Source: Meconema thalassinum (Eukaryota; Arthropoda; Insecta; Orthoptera; Tettigoniidae). Taken from it: DNA of 64,000 bases. A program made the translations under genes and the position numbers. This document shows, piece after piece, positions 54,540-64,000 of the stretch. The stretch's first letter is position 1. The number at the start of each line of letters is the position of its first letter. Location of the stretch: assembly GCA_946902985.2 (NCBI GenBank), contig OX336388.2, positions 231,118,467-231,182,466 on the forward strand, written 5' to 3'. A model generated the notes under the pieces. It did not search any database, was not told the DNA's origin, and saw only the letters and a list, made by a program, of their open reading frames with translations.

Positions 54540-55360
54540 TTTAAAATTCTTTGGGCGTAAGGGGTTATTCGACTACCACAAGGCGATCTTTCTAATCTTC
54601 CTTATGTACAAACTTAGCTCTTATTATCTTGTTGTCATTGCACTTGTGTTGGGCCTCTTTGTTGTGGAACATCATTCCCCTCCCCACGTCACAGCGGGGA
54701 CAACAATTCCTTACGAGAGAGAAAGAGACAACCTAATTTGACGCAGCGACCACTGCCAACACTATTATTCAAAATCTCTCGCTCAAGTCAGTAGCAAAGT
54801 ATTCTTATTTCTTCTCTCTTCAAAAGTCTGCTCCTGGGGAATGTAAACGACATCTCCTTCCACCCCCTCCCCTCCCCCCTCTCAATCAATCACACAAAAA
54901 AAGAATACCCCATTAATCATGCAAGATGTTTTCTGCAAGAATGAGAGAGAAGCTTCCTCTCTCTGCCCAGTCGATAACAGAGGAATAACTTTTCATCCCA
55001 CTTTATTTATATTTTCTTTTTAACTAGCAAAATGTATTAGCGAAGCTTGTGTATTTGTGTGGTGCAATTTTTCTCCAATGTTCGGAGATAAGGAAATGAG
55101 TTGAACGTTGATGCATGGGCCTTCCACCCTCCCTCATTTCCCGCTCACGCTACAACCGATTCTTTCGCTCCAATATCGATATTTTCATATTGCTACTTTC
55201 TGCTGATGTCGGCACAAATTAATAACATTTCCTCACAAATTTCTTGGCAACCTAACAAACTAAATGGTTGCGTTCAAATGTTCAAATTGAAGTTGCAGGG
55301 AAAGAAAGGGTTATGTCGCGGCCTCCCAAACTTGATACTCCCTATATTTACGTACTGGGT
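54540..55360. other. Non-coding, nothing recognised
   Basis: CT-rich then AT-rich sequence without RT, transposase or splice-supported frames, ending at the (ATT)n tail of a LINE. Confidence 0.4.
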
Positions 55361-55362
55361 TG

Positions 55363-55365
<3 letters not shown>

Positions 55366-55394
<29 letters not shown>

Positions 55395-56262
55395 GATTTA
55401 AGTCCACTACGGAGCGATTATGACTAGTTCTTTTTCGATGCTCTTTTCCATTCCCAATATCTCTTGAGCCCTGCTGATAATATCTCCTTTCTCTCCTGCG
55501 AAAGGGGTTTCCGACATTTAGGGACTCTAGGTGGTGGAGTCCAAGATTCTACCATAGCCCAAAATTTAGAACGATCTTCTACATCAAGGTCAGCAATTCC
55601 AGCCGATTCCAAGTCCTTTAGTACTTCATTAAGCCACAGGCTTCCAGTCTTGTAGCTTTTAACCAAGGAGAAGATCTTCTTGGTAAGCCTGTTGCTGTTC
55701 ATTCGTTGTAGGCGCCCGTAGAACTTTAGCCTCCTACGTCGCATATTGGTATTGGCTGATTATAACTGTCGATACAGATCAGAATTAGATTTCAAACGGT
55801 AGGTTCCATCTGGGAGCAATCTCGGGCCATGAATTTTCCTGTGGATACGTCTTTCAGCTTTCTCCAGGTCATTCATGACGACTTTCCTGTTCATCAAGAG
55901 GGTCTCTGCGGCATACAGAAACTGTGGTCTGACAGCAGTTCTGTAGTGACAGATCTTAGCATTCCTCGAAATGCATTTCTTGTTGTACAAATTGTGGGAT
56001 AGTTGGTATGCTGCGTTGAGTTTGGTACGCCTTGCTAAGATGGAGGTGCCATCTCTACCATTGGGGTGGACCCATTCACCAAGATAACGAAAGCGATTGG
56101 CTCTTCCAATCGTTCCATGTATGGTCGTCAAAGGGATGTTTCCGGAGTGCCGATTCTCAAAGTACTTGGCCTTATCGTAAGATATCTGTAATCCAGACTT
56201 CACCGCTATCTGGTGCAGGGCTTGGAGTTGTTTGGGTTGTTGTATTAGTAGAATTATTAATT
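55366..56262 (-). pseudogene. LINE ORF2 C-terminal region with (AAT)n tail
   Basis: The best preserved LINE piece. The minus-strand frame 55760-56260 reads LHQIAVKSGLQISYDKAKYF, FRYLGEWVHPNGRDG, SRNAKICHYRTAVRPQFLYA, AETLLMN and a GPRLLPDGTYRLKSNSDLY block. After a break, 55424-55744 continues MRRRRLKFYGRLQRMNSNRL, TKKIF, LKDLESAGIADLDVEDRSKF and ends KRYWEWKRASKKN. The (ATT)n run at 55366-55394 is its 3' tail. Catalytic palm (FADD) is missing by 5' truncation. RTE/R-type by overall look, but the clade is uncertain. Confidence 0.85.
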
Positions 56263-56274
56263 TACTTCGTATGG

Positions 56275-56450
56275 GCGGCTTCGGTGGCGTAGTCGGTAGC
56301 ATGCAGAGCTTTTATGCCCAAGATCTTGGGTTCAAACCCGCCAAAGACGACTTTTTTTAAGAGCGTTAAAAATCCCTCAGTATGCCTTCCTTCGGAGGGG
56401 AAGTAAAGCCGGCGGTCCCGTGTCATAGATTTATGGCTTGAAAATGAACC
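56275..56450 (+). mobile_element. tRNA-derived SINE
   Basis: GGCTTCGGTGGCGTAGTCGG opens a tRNA-like head with GGGTTCAAACCC as the B box. The body ('ccttccttcggaggggaagt', 'ggcggtcccgtgtcat') is repeated in reverse at 56975-57085. Confidence 0.8.
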
Positions 56451-56704
56451 GACCACTAACTACACTTGTGGAAGGTAACATTTGTAGGTTAGTTTGATAT
56501 TATTAACGCTATATTAGTTCCAACGTTCACCGCCAGGTTATTTTTTAATTTATTTATGGTATGGCTTTCGGTGCCGGGAGTGTCCGAGGACATGTTCGGC
56601 TCGCCTGAGTCTGTAGCTGCTTCCAGCGGACACCCTTAGGGTGAGCTACAAGTTCCGTTCAATTTCAAGTAGTTCCAACCTTCGCTACCAGATATCAATG
56701 ATAC

Positions 56705-56901
56705 AAGCAAGCAAGCAAGCTTGTAGTTTAACGTAACCGTTAATCGCGAGATCATGAACCACGGGACCTCCTTTTTACGTGGAATCCGAACCACAGGACA
56801 TGGCATTTCACTTCGAAAATCGCACATGCATTGACCGGGAATCGAACCCGGTCCTCCTTGGTGAGGGGCATACAGCTTAACCACTGCACCACCATGCCCC
56901 C
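56705..56901 (-). mobile_element. tRNA-derived SINE with 13-bp target duplication
   Basis: Minus strand begins GGGGGCATGGTGGTGCAGTGG (A box), continues to GGGTTCGATTCCCGG (B box), a body shared with 21615-21718 and a (CTTG)n tail. ATATCAATGATAC flanks it at 56692-56704 and 56902-56914. Complete and little diverged, so relatively recent. Confidence 0.93.
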
Positions 56902-56974
56902 ATATCAATGATACCTAGTGGTGAACGTTGGAACTTTGATAGAGCGTTGTGACGAAATCTAACCTAACAATTAA

Positions 56975-57085
56975 GCTTCACACAAGTTTAGTCTGTGGAA
57001 GGATCTTTTACATCCCATAAATCGATGACATGGGACCGCCGGCTTTACTTCCCCTCCGAAGGAAGGCATACTGAACGATTTGTAA
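56975..57085 (-). mobile_element. SINE body fragment
   Basis: Reverse copy of the body at 56390-56450, lacking the tRNA-like head. With its flanks ('aacgttggaac' on both sides of the nested SINE) it forms a loose inverted pair with the first SINE. Confidence 0.7.
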
Positions 57086-57089
57086 ACCG

Positions 57090-57810
57090 ACAGGTGCTGG
57101 CTGCGATGACATCTAGTAGCCAAGTTCGCAGCTAGGTGTCGTGGACGGTAGCACTTGGTAGCAAAATTAGGAACTACTTGAAAATTGACCGTCTGCAGTC
57201 CTTGTACCTGAATCACAGTTAACGCACACTAATACAGCCATCAGAATTAACACCGGTTATCAGACAGAGTCTGCACACACCCAAAGTACACGGGGCTACA
57301 TGACCGCATTGTCGCTGCCCCTAAACAGTAGAACCAACCAACCATGATTTCACCAGAGCCAGAATGAGCGCGGTTCACGCTGATGACCAAACAGCTACTA
57401 AAACACAACACCAACTAGAGGCCTTTCACTTCCAAGTACGATACAGTATTCATTCACCCAAACGTTTCGGGATGGGTTCGGACCTCCAGGACGCCTCCCT
57501 TGCCAACGTCACTGCCAATGGAAGAGTATAAAACCGAATCGGATCGTTGACGTCAAATTTGTGACGGGAGCTACTTGTGGTCTTCCTATAGTGGGGGGGG
57601 GGGGGGGGGTGATTTATTATCGACACGGATGTCTTATTTGATGTCTGCGGCTCAGAATTGACGCGATCTCAAACGAGGGCAATCCCTCATATTCGTTTTA
57701 TCTGTTGAGGCCACAACAAGTCGCGTGGCCCGCTCGCCTTATTGCATACCATATACAGTACAAGAGAGATGGAGTGCTACAGTAACATGCTCCTGTCAGC
57801 TTTCATATCA
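57090..57810. other. Non-coding, with an 18-G run
   Basis: No gene or element recognised. A run of about 18 G at 57592-57610 could form a G-quadruplex. Confidence 0.5.
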
Positions 57811-58244
57811 TCATATATATTATTTCAGTAGGCTAGTATAGATCCCTCCTGCGGCGCTCACAAGCGACCGATCGTGACAAATGAGCATTCAAATGAAAGA
57901 GAATAGACATTAGCAGTGACGAATTGCACTCTAATTCCATAAATATCAATAATTTCTTTAAAAAATTACTTTAAGAAAATTGTACGAAGTGTGCGATTTG
58001 CAAACACCGTTGATGTAGGAAAATACGCTCCATAATTGCTGTCCACGGGTCGCTGTGACGCCTGTTTCATGTCATATTAACATTCTGAGGTCTTTCCTTT
58101 ATCCTGAAATGTAAATAGTGTTCTATAATCATTTGGTTGATATAAAAAACTTAACCTTTCTCTTTAAGTGTCTCAGAGTCATTATAAACCTATTGGGGAA
58201 AGTGTGGTTTATGAACATGCGAGATTTCTCGCACGGGTACGCTA

Positions 58245-58245
<1 letters not shown>
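57811..58245 (+). mobile_element. Helitron-like non-autonomous element, short copy
   Basis: 435 bp. Starts TCATATATATTATTTCAG after A, ends GCGAGATTTCTCGC hairpin, ACGGGTACG, CTAG, before T. Homologous to 40154-41340 over its first ~290 and last ~60 bp, the internal repeats being absent. The right flank is the (ATT)n tail of a LINE. Confidence 0.83.
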
Positions 58246-58277
<32 letters not shown>

Positions 58278-58890
58278 TATTTAATCGATTGTTCCCCTTT
58301 AGGAGAGCGATTGTACTTGAGTACATGATTTCATCTCTTGGCGTTTTCCCGCTTCTCTTCCCAAATTCTCTTCATCCTCTCAGAATGCTCCTTCTTCCGC
58401 TCGGCTGTCCATTTTATTCCAGGCTGTCGTGACGGTCTCTTATCAAACTTAACACTTCGCACACGTCCTCGAGATTTTCAATATTGACCTGTTTTAGATC
58501 CCTCTGAACCTCTGTCAGCCACTCCGTGTTATAACGTTGAGCAATTTCTTCGCCGTTCTGAAATTTTCGATCCTGTAAATGTGTGTATAAAACTGTACTC
58601 GGCGTTTTCTGATTACTTCCTTTATCGTGTGGATCTTTTGGTAGAGTTCGCTTTGTGGTCTCTTCACTTCTTTTAACTGCCCCGTAAATCTTTCTGAGAA
58701 TTGTTATATCCTATTTTTCTATATCCTTAATTTTGGAATGACCGTCGATCACCATTGTTTCGGCTGCGTAAGTTGCTTCCGGAAGAATCGCCGTTGTATA
58801 ATGCCTTAATTTTCTGTCTAGCGAGATGCACTTCTTGTTGTAGTGAGCCCAGGTTAGCTTGTAGGCCTTCTGTAGTTTGGTGAATCTTTG
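58246..58890 (-). pseudogene. LINE ORF2 C-terminal region with (AAT)n tail
   Basis: Minus strand: TKLQKAYKLTWAHYNKKCIS, LDRKLRHYTTAILPEATYAA, ETMVIDG, ITILRKIYGAVK and a final KEHSERMKRIWEEKRENAKR before a stop, then (AAT)n at 58246-58276. Same family as 55366-56262. Several frameshifts and stops. Confidence 0.8.
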
Positions 58891-58891
58891 T

Positions 58892-58935
<44 letters not shown>

Positions 58936-58940
58936 TATAT
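58890..58940 (+). repeat. (ATT)n microsatellite
   Basis: ATT run followed by TTTATATTTATTTA, likely another LINE tail. Confidence 0.7.
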
Positions 58941-58944
58941 TTAT

Positions 58945-59400
58945 TTACAGCGTATTTTCCCAATATTGGAAAGCGTTAAGCACTTTGACTCAATATTTGA
59001 CGTTCTTCTTATTTTGCGAGTACTGTTTCATTCTCTTGGAGAACGCCAATTTTCTTTCGTCAGACCATTGAGGTCTGTAAGGTGTAGGTTTTGGTTTCTC
59101 TGGTTGGACTTCCCAGTTGTTCACTTAGTTACGGAAGGCGTCTATGTCTGATGTGTCGGTTATGTTAGCAGTTCGTATGTCTTTTTGTACTTCTTTCATC
59201 CATGGTGTTGTACTTTTGAGTGATGATATGTATTCTAGTAAGTTCGGATGTTTAGGACCTAAGAAAGGGGAAATATGCAGGAAAATATGGCCTAAAATAC
59301 TGAAATATGATCCAAAAAAAGGTACAATATGACATAATATATTTACATGATTTCTAAAAACAAGTGTTAATAATGTAGTGAAATGTTATTTTTATTATTA
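58945..59400. other. Unassigned sequence
   Basis: No clear coding motif. 59270-59340 repeats 'aatatg(g)cc/gaaatatgatc' phrases, resembling decayed tandem sequence. Confidence 0.35.
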
Positions 59401-59404
59401 ATCA

Positions 59405-59548
59405 AAAAAGTCCGAAAATTTAAATACCTAGGGGAATAGATTACCCCTAATAATTCAGAAATAGCTGCCATTGAGAGCAGATGTAACAAATTGCAAGGTG
59501 CTTTTCAAACCTGCAAAAACATTTACAAAAGTAAAAGCTTGTCCCGGA
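59405..59548 (+). pseudogene. LINE ORF2 fragment, left of SINE
   Basis: RKFKYLGE, a stop, ITPNNSEIAAIESRCNKLQG, AFQTCKNIYKSKSLSR: the 'FKYLGExITPNG...R..K...A' block. Continues after the SINE at 59890 in the same order. Confidence 0.82.
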
Positions 59549-59873
59549 GCCTCCGTGGCTTAGGCGGCAGCACGCCGGCCTCTCACCACTGGGCCCGTGG
59601 TTCAAATCCCGGTCACTCCATGTGAGATCTGTGCTGGACAAAACTGAGGCAGACAGGTTTTTCTCCGGGTACTCCGGTTTTCCCTGTCAAAATTTCATTC
59701 CAGCAACACTCTCCACTACCATTTCATTTCATCTGTCATTCATTTAATCATTGCCCCAGAGGAGTGCGTCAGGCCTCGGCAGCCGGCACAGTTCATATCC
59801 TCGCCGCTAGATGGAGGCTTCATTCATTCCATTCCTGACCCGGTCGGAGACTGGAAGCAGGCTGTGGATTTTC
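59549..59873 (+). mobile_element. tRNA-derived SINE with 16-bp target duplication
   Basis: 325 bp. Starts GCCTCCGTGGCTTAGGCGGC (A box), GTGGTTCAAATCCCGG (B box), and ends before the second AAAAGCTTGTCCCGGA (59533-59548 and 59874-59889). Inserted into the LINE frame, which reads on correctly across it when one copy of the duplication is removed. Confidence 0.95.
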
Positions 59874-60440
59874 AAAAGCTTGTCCCGGAATGACAAACTT
59901 TGTCATTATAACACAGTAACTAGGCCGTCAGCACTGTATGCCGCAGAATGCTTACAGATGACAAACAAAGGCCCATTGAGAAAATTAGAACTTAAGGATC
60001 GGAAAATTCTAAGGAAAATATTAGGACCTGTTAATGATAATGGTACTTACAGAAGAAGACATAACAATGAATTATTTGAACATATAGAAGATTTGGTGAG
60101 TGTGATGAGAAAAAGGAGAATGTCTTTCTTTGGACATTTGGAACGGATGGAGCATCATCGACTTTCATATCGAATACACTCATCAATCTCTAAAAAAAAT
60201 CCTATTGTAAATGGTCGATGCAAGTTAAAATGACCTAACAGAAGCTCGAATCAATCAAGCTCTGGTTTGGGATAGGAACCTGTTCAGAAAGGCGGTTAAA
60301 TCAACCAGTAATTTACACCCTTTAACATCTGTGATGCCTCGCCCTCACTGCAAGTGGACGGAAGAAAGGAGAGCTGAACATTCGTCAAGAATGAAGATCT
60401 ACTGGCAGACAAGAAAACAAGCATTACAGTGATCATATGT
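59874..60440 (+). pseudogene. LINE ORF2 C-terminal region, right of SINE
   Basis: SLSRNDKLCHYNTVTRPSAL, YAAECLQMTNKG, LKDRKILRKILGPVNDNGTY, HNNELFEHIEDLVSVMRKRR, FFGHLERMEHHRLSYRI. It is the most complete example of this family's C-terminal segment. The downstream part to about 60440 ('RKAVKS', 'TEERRAEHSSRMKIYWQTRK') is frameshifted. Confidence 0.85.
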
Positions 60441-60499
60441 GTGAAGAACATCGTGGTCCATTGATGGCCGAAACGACTCAAAAAAATCTACATTCAACC

Positions 60500-61040
60500 C
60501 TAAAAAAATATTAAAACCTACGCTGATATCATGAATAGGCCTACAATAAAAATGTTTTCCTCAAATTGTTATCGCAGAATGTTAGATGAGACTCGCGGAA
60601 AGCAGTGTATTCTTCACCTTTTCTCGCGTTAAAAACTGCGACACAAATCACATTTCCTGAAAGGGAGATAGAAAATGCCCGAAGTTAAATATAATACCAA
60701 GTTTAGTTACAGTTAAATATTTTCTGATAGTCTGCAACAACTGGCAAGTTTTTAAATTTTTAGCGCCTCTAACACACAGAAACCTTGCAGCGGTCAGTCC
60801 ACCAACTACCCCTAAAATATTAGCAAAATATGACCTTGAACATTAATATTTATGAAATATGACAATAACTATGAAAATGACCCAAATACGAATTTATATG
60901 CTCTATGGCTTGAACAATCTTCTCAAATCACGTTTGATTTCACAAGAAAACAAGATGTTCAGTAAAGAACATATAGCCTACTTTCTCCTAAATGCATGGG
61001 TATTGTTATAACTCTTTGTCCTTTTCAAGGATGGTAAACT
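60500..61040. other. Non-coding, nothing recognised
   Basis: AT-rich, no recognised element; 'aaatatgac' phrases resemble 59270-59340. Confidence 0.35.
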
Positions 61041-61044
61041 TGTC

Positions 61045-61590
61045 GAAGAGGTCAATGCATGGATATCCGCAGCTTGGATAAAATGGCGAACAACAACTGG
61101 CGTCACTTGCGACAGGAGGATGACAGATCACTTCAAATCTAAAATCTATCGTACTGTCATCCGACCTGTCGCACTGTATGGTTGCGAATGTTGGCCTATT
61201 ACGACTGAGACGGAGCGTCGACTGGGAGTCATGGAGACCAGGATGCTGCGGTGGACAGCTGGTGTTACATCCCCAATGAATGCATCAGGGAGAGATTACG
61301 CATTGCACCCATGCCCGAAAAGATGCGCGAGAATCGTTTAAGATGGTTTGGACATGTGCTGAGGACCGGGGCTGACACTATAGCAAAGACGGGTTACATG
61401 TTGGAAGTCGCCGGTAATAGACCAAAAGGACGACCCAAACAGCGATGGGCCGATACCCTTCACAAAGGTCTAAAGAGCGTCAATCTCCTCCCTGACATGG
61501 CCCAGGACAGAACTAAATGGGGACATCGAATCCATGTAGCGGACCCTGCCACCAGGCGGGACAAACGCTGAAGAAAAAGAAAAGAAGAAG
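61045..61590 (+). pseudogene. LINE ORF2 C-terminal region, RTE/BovB-like
   Basis: VNAWISAAWIKWRTTTGVTC, MTDHFKSKIYRTVIRPVALY, GCECWPITTETERRL, VMETRMLRWTAGVT, a frameshift, RERLRIAPMPEKMRENRLRW, FGHVLR, RPKGRPKQRW and ADPATRRDKR with a stop, followed by an AAG-rich tail. This is the recognisable end of an RTE-type LINE protein, different in sequence from the 'KILGPV' family. Confidence 0.85.
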
Positions 61591-61649
61591 AAGTCCTTTT
61601 CAAGGAGTATAATTGAATGTTGGTTGTAGTAGATTGTTGAAATACAACG

Positions 61650-62195
61650 TGCTTTACGGATATTAAACATGAATATGAGGTGCCCTTTGCTCGTGCTACG
61701 TCTGTAAAAAATTTCATTCAATTCGGTTTCACCGTGTTTGAATTGATATGGGGAATCGATTTGCACACATACATGGCCGCTATCTGCAAACTATTGGGCT
61801 GATGATCTTGTAGTTTGGTCAAAATATGCTTCCGGCATAAATGTATATTGTTACAAAATTTGGTAGAGATCAGATTATTAGGTTGGTCGTGATTTGATTT
61901 AAGCTTTTAACATTTGGGTGGCCGCCATTACTTTTCCGTCAAGATGGCGACAATATAGGCTAAAACATGACACTGAGGTGAAGATGGCGGCGATATAAAA
62001 CATGGCACTGAGGTGCCCTTTGCTAGTTCTACCTCTGTACCAAATTTCGTCAATTCGGTTTCACCGTGTTCGAATTGATGGGGGGGGCGGCAGACATTCA
62101 GAGTACACACACACACACAGGCACACACAATTTTTGGACCTGTGTAGATCTCATAAGTGTACTTTCATTTTTTGCAAAAATTGAAAGTAGGCTAA
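61650..62195 (+). repeat. Tandem units of the hairpin-ended repeat family
   Basis: 'gaggtgccctttgct' to 'ttcggtttcaccgtgtt' occurs at 61677-61740 and again at 62009-62072. A (CA)n tract and 'gatctcataag...gaaagtaggctaa' at the right end match the terminus of the element at 2288-3793. Confidence 0.7.
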
Positions 62196-62274
62196 TAAAG
62201 TACATATCTATGTAACCTGAATAATGCATTCGTCAATAATGTGTATGTTGATGAATGTGAGTCCGTTGAAACTA

Positions 62275-62870
62275 TTCCTTCATTCATTCATATTGTAAAG
62301 GCTAACGCCTTGTCGATCCAACCACACTCTTCTGTCGTTGGCGGTTAGTTTCAGTTCCTTGTAATTGTCACATCCCATTCTATTCTTGATGTCTTCCAAA
62401 TACTTGGTCCTAGGCCGTCCTCTTCCTTTCTTTCCCAGCATTTTCCCTTCAAGAATGTTAACGATCAAAGTGTTGTGTCTGATGACATGTCCAATAACTT
62501 TTATTGTTCTCTTCCACATTTCCTTCATTAATCTTCTCTCTTCTTTGACTCCAAGACTTCCAGGTTGGTGTTTCTTTCCATCCAGCTCATTTTCTTACAT
62601 CTATATTCATATGTTTGCTGGAGAAAATGTTTCCAAATTACCCAGAGTCCAACTTTCACTTCCATAGAGCAGTGTACTCCATACAAATGATTTTGCAAAG
62701 GATTTTCTTACACCTATATTCATATGTTTGCTGGATAAAATGTTTTTCTTAGTCATAAATGCCTGTTTTGCCAATGCAATCCTTCTCTTCTCTTCCATCA
62801 AGCATCTATTGCCTTCTGTGATTATACTACCGAGATAACAAAATTGTTTCACTTGTTCAATTCTCAAGTC
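62275..62870 (-). pseudogene. LINE ORF2 C-terminal region
   Basis: Minus strand: MRIEQVKQFCYLGSIITEGN, RRIALAKQAFMTKKNILSSK, FVWSTLLYGSESWTLG, then a break with a 30-bp duplicated phrase, and MKEMWKRTIKVIGHVIRHNT, EGKMLGKKGRGRPRTKYLED and DRRVWLDRQG. The order 'YLGSIIT..., LLYGSESWTL..., GHxxRH, GKKGRGRPR' is that of insect LINE ORF2 C-termini. 62595-62625 and 62708-62740 repeat the same phrase ('tatattcatatgtttgctgg'). Confidence 0.85.
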
Positions 62871-62874
62871 ATCA

Positions 62875-64000
62875 TTTTTTTGAAACTATTAGCGTTTAAG
62901 AAGAAATCCTGAGTCTCAATTGAATGACAGGTATTGCACGACCTAACAGTGGATTTACACAATTTATTTATGGGTGTAGCTTCGATGAAGGTGTGAGAAG
63001 CCGCCATGGCCACGTGTCCAGGAGGAGGCTATACAGCCTGTCAGCTCACTTAGCCGCTGTGTCGCTCTTTGATGTGCCACAAATTAGTCTTGCATCACTG
63101 TTTTAATTGTTCATTGTTTTTTACTTGACACCGGGATCCTGGGAGGGCGTGGTCCGTTTTGTAAGGTTTCATTATCTCCTCTTTCTTTTTTTCTGTCTTT
63201 TTTTGTTTAACTCATTAATTAATTATCATTTCAGTGTGTGTGTATAGATATTAGCTGCTACCACCACCACACCCTTCCACTGTGATGACACAGGGTGATT
63301 AAGAAATTGATGAACCATCATTTACTTTGTTTGTACTTCTTTTTATTATTATTAAAAGTGACAAACTAATAGGCATATCCTGTTTCTTTAGCACGTATCA
63401 TGACAGACTGCCATTCACCTACTTAATTAGCGGTAACTCTTTTTATGAGCTGTTTGTATGACATAGCGCTTCTCATCGAGCACGACCATTATCTCGGAGA
63501 TTATATCTCGACAGCGACGTAGTAAGTCGACTGATGCATCCTCTCTTTCCCTAATTCGTTTAGCAGAAACTGGAGCCTTTTATTATTACCAAGGTTTGGG
63601 TGTTTAGGAAATATAATATTTCTTTCCTTGACTACATTTTCATTAAACACTGCAATTCAACAGGAGTTCAATGTTCCTGATTCTTTTTAGGTGGATTTCA
63701 CCATCATAATCATCATTATCAGTTATTGCATTAACAGGCCATTAAGACCCAGGACAGACAATAAGAGCATGGAACAAAAACTCATAAGGTACTTGAACTA
63801 AATAAGGCCCGGTTCCATCTGTGATTTTATTAGCAAAATATAAAATTATTTTTTACAAGATTCTTAGCCACCAGCCTTTAACAACGACACTAGACACTAC
63901 AACTATTGAAGCGAACGATTCCGTGAGGTTTGCTTCAGTCGAGTAGTAAACCAAGTCCGAAGCTCTTTTTGTTACTATTTCTAGGTATTTTAATAACCCT
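62875..64000. other. Non-coding, nothing recognised
   Basis: No reading frame of interest and no pairing with the rest of the window that I could see. Confidence 0.4.

Noticed and set aside
56818..56901. A true tRNA gene
   Set aside because: Same reasons: SINE head with 13-bp duplication, body and CTTG tail.

Overview
The window looks like intergenic, repeat-saturated nuclear DNA from a large insect genome. No intact host protein-coding gene, rRNA or tRNA gene could be recognised. The evidence is many dead non-LTR retrotransposon (LINE) reading frames with (ATT)n or (AATA)n tails, several tRNA-derived SINEs with flanking duplications, a Penelope-like GIY-YIG endonuclease, fossils of several DNA-transposon superfamilies and Helitron-like ends. 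The SINE body and tail motifs resemble repeats I associate with polyneopteran insects (crickets/katydids, stick insects, roaches). That placement is an inference from memory of repeat style.

Layout. 1-4.1 kb: SINE heads, a dispersed C/T-rich repeat and a 1.5-kb internally tandem element ending in a hairpin. 4.1-7.9 kb: an unclassified repeat, a LINE fragment and a 723-bp Tigger/pogo deletion derivative. 7.9-15.7 kb: LTR element A on the minus strand, inserted into the unclassified repeat. 16-19.3 kb: AT-rich DNA with nothing recognisable. 19.4-22.1 kb: a long-inverted-repeat element carrying a tRNA-like Pol III promoter, then a CCTGGAAA-rich element with a SINE insertion. 22.5-25.5 kb: Tc1/mariner fragments and a 1.5-kb element with a two-exon-like sequence inside. 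25.5-27.8 kb: a LINE interrupted by another LINE tail and a Penelope-like element. 27.8-37.2 kb: SINE, inverted repeats and LTR element B on the plus strand. 37.3-44.9 kb: solo LTR, Tc1-like derivative, LINE pieces, Helitron-like element, a 1.2-kb SINE-type insertion and a 30-bp minisatellite. 45.6-53.2 kb: mariner derivatives, a pogo-like DDE transposase, and a P-element-like THAP transposase pseudogene split by a MITE. 53.6-54.5 kb: a long polypyrimidine tract. 55.4-62.9 kb: several LINE 3' ends, three SINEs and a second Helitron-like element.

The most interesting content is the pair of related LTR elements A (7.75 kb) and B (7.15 kb). Each has near-identical LTRs, a 4-bp target duplication and a purine-rich tract. 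B has a perfect 17-nt match to the 3' end of tRNA-Lys(CUU) as primer site. Neither encodes protease, reverse transcriptase, RNase H or integrase. Each carries one long, open coiled-coil reading frame followed by about 3 kb of conserved non-coding DNA. They look like a young non-autonomous LTR family that depends on another element for mobility, with a maintained structural, Gag-like protein.
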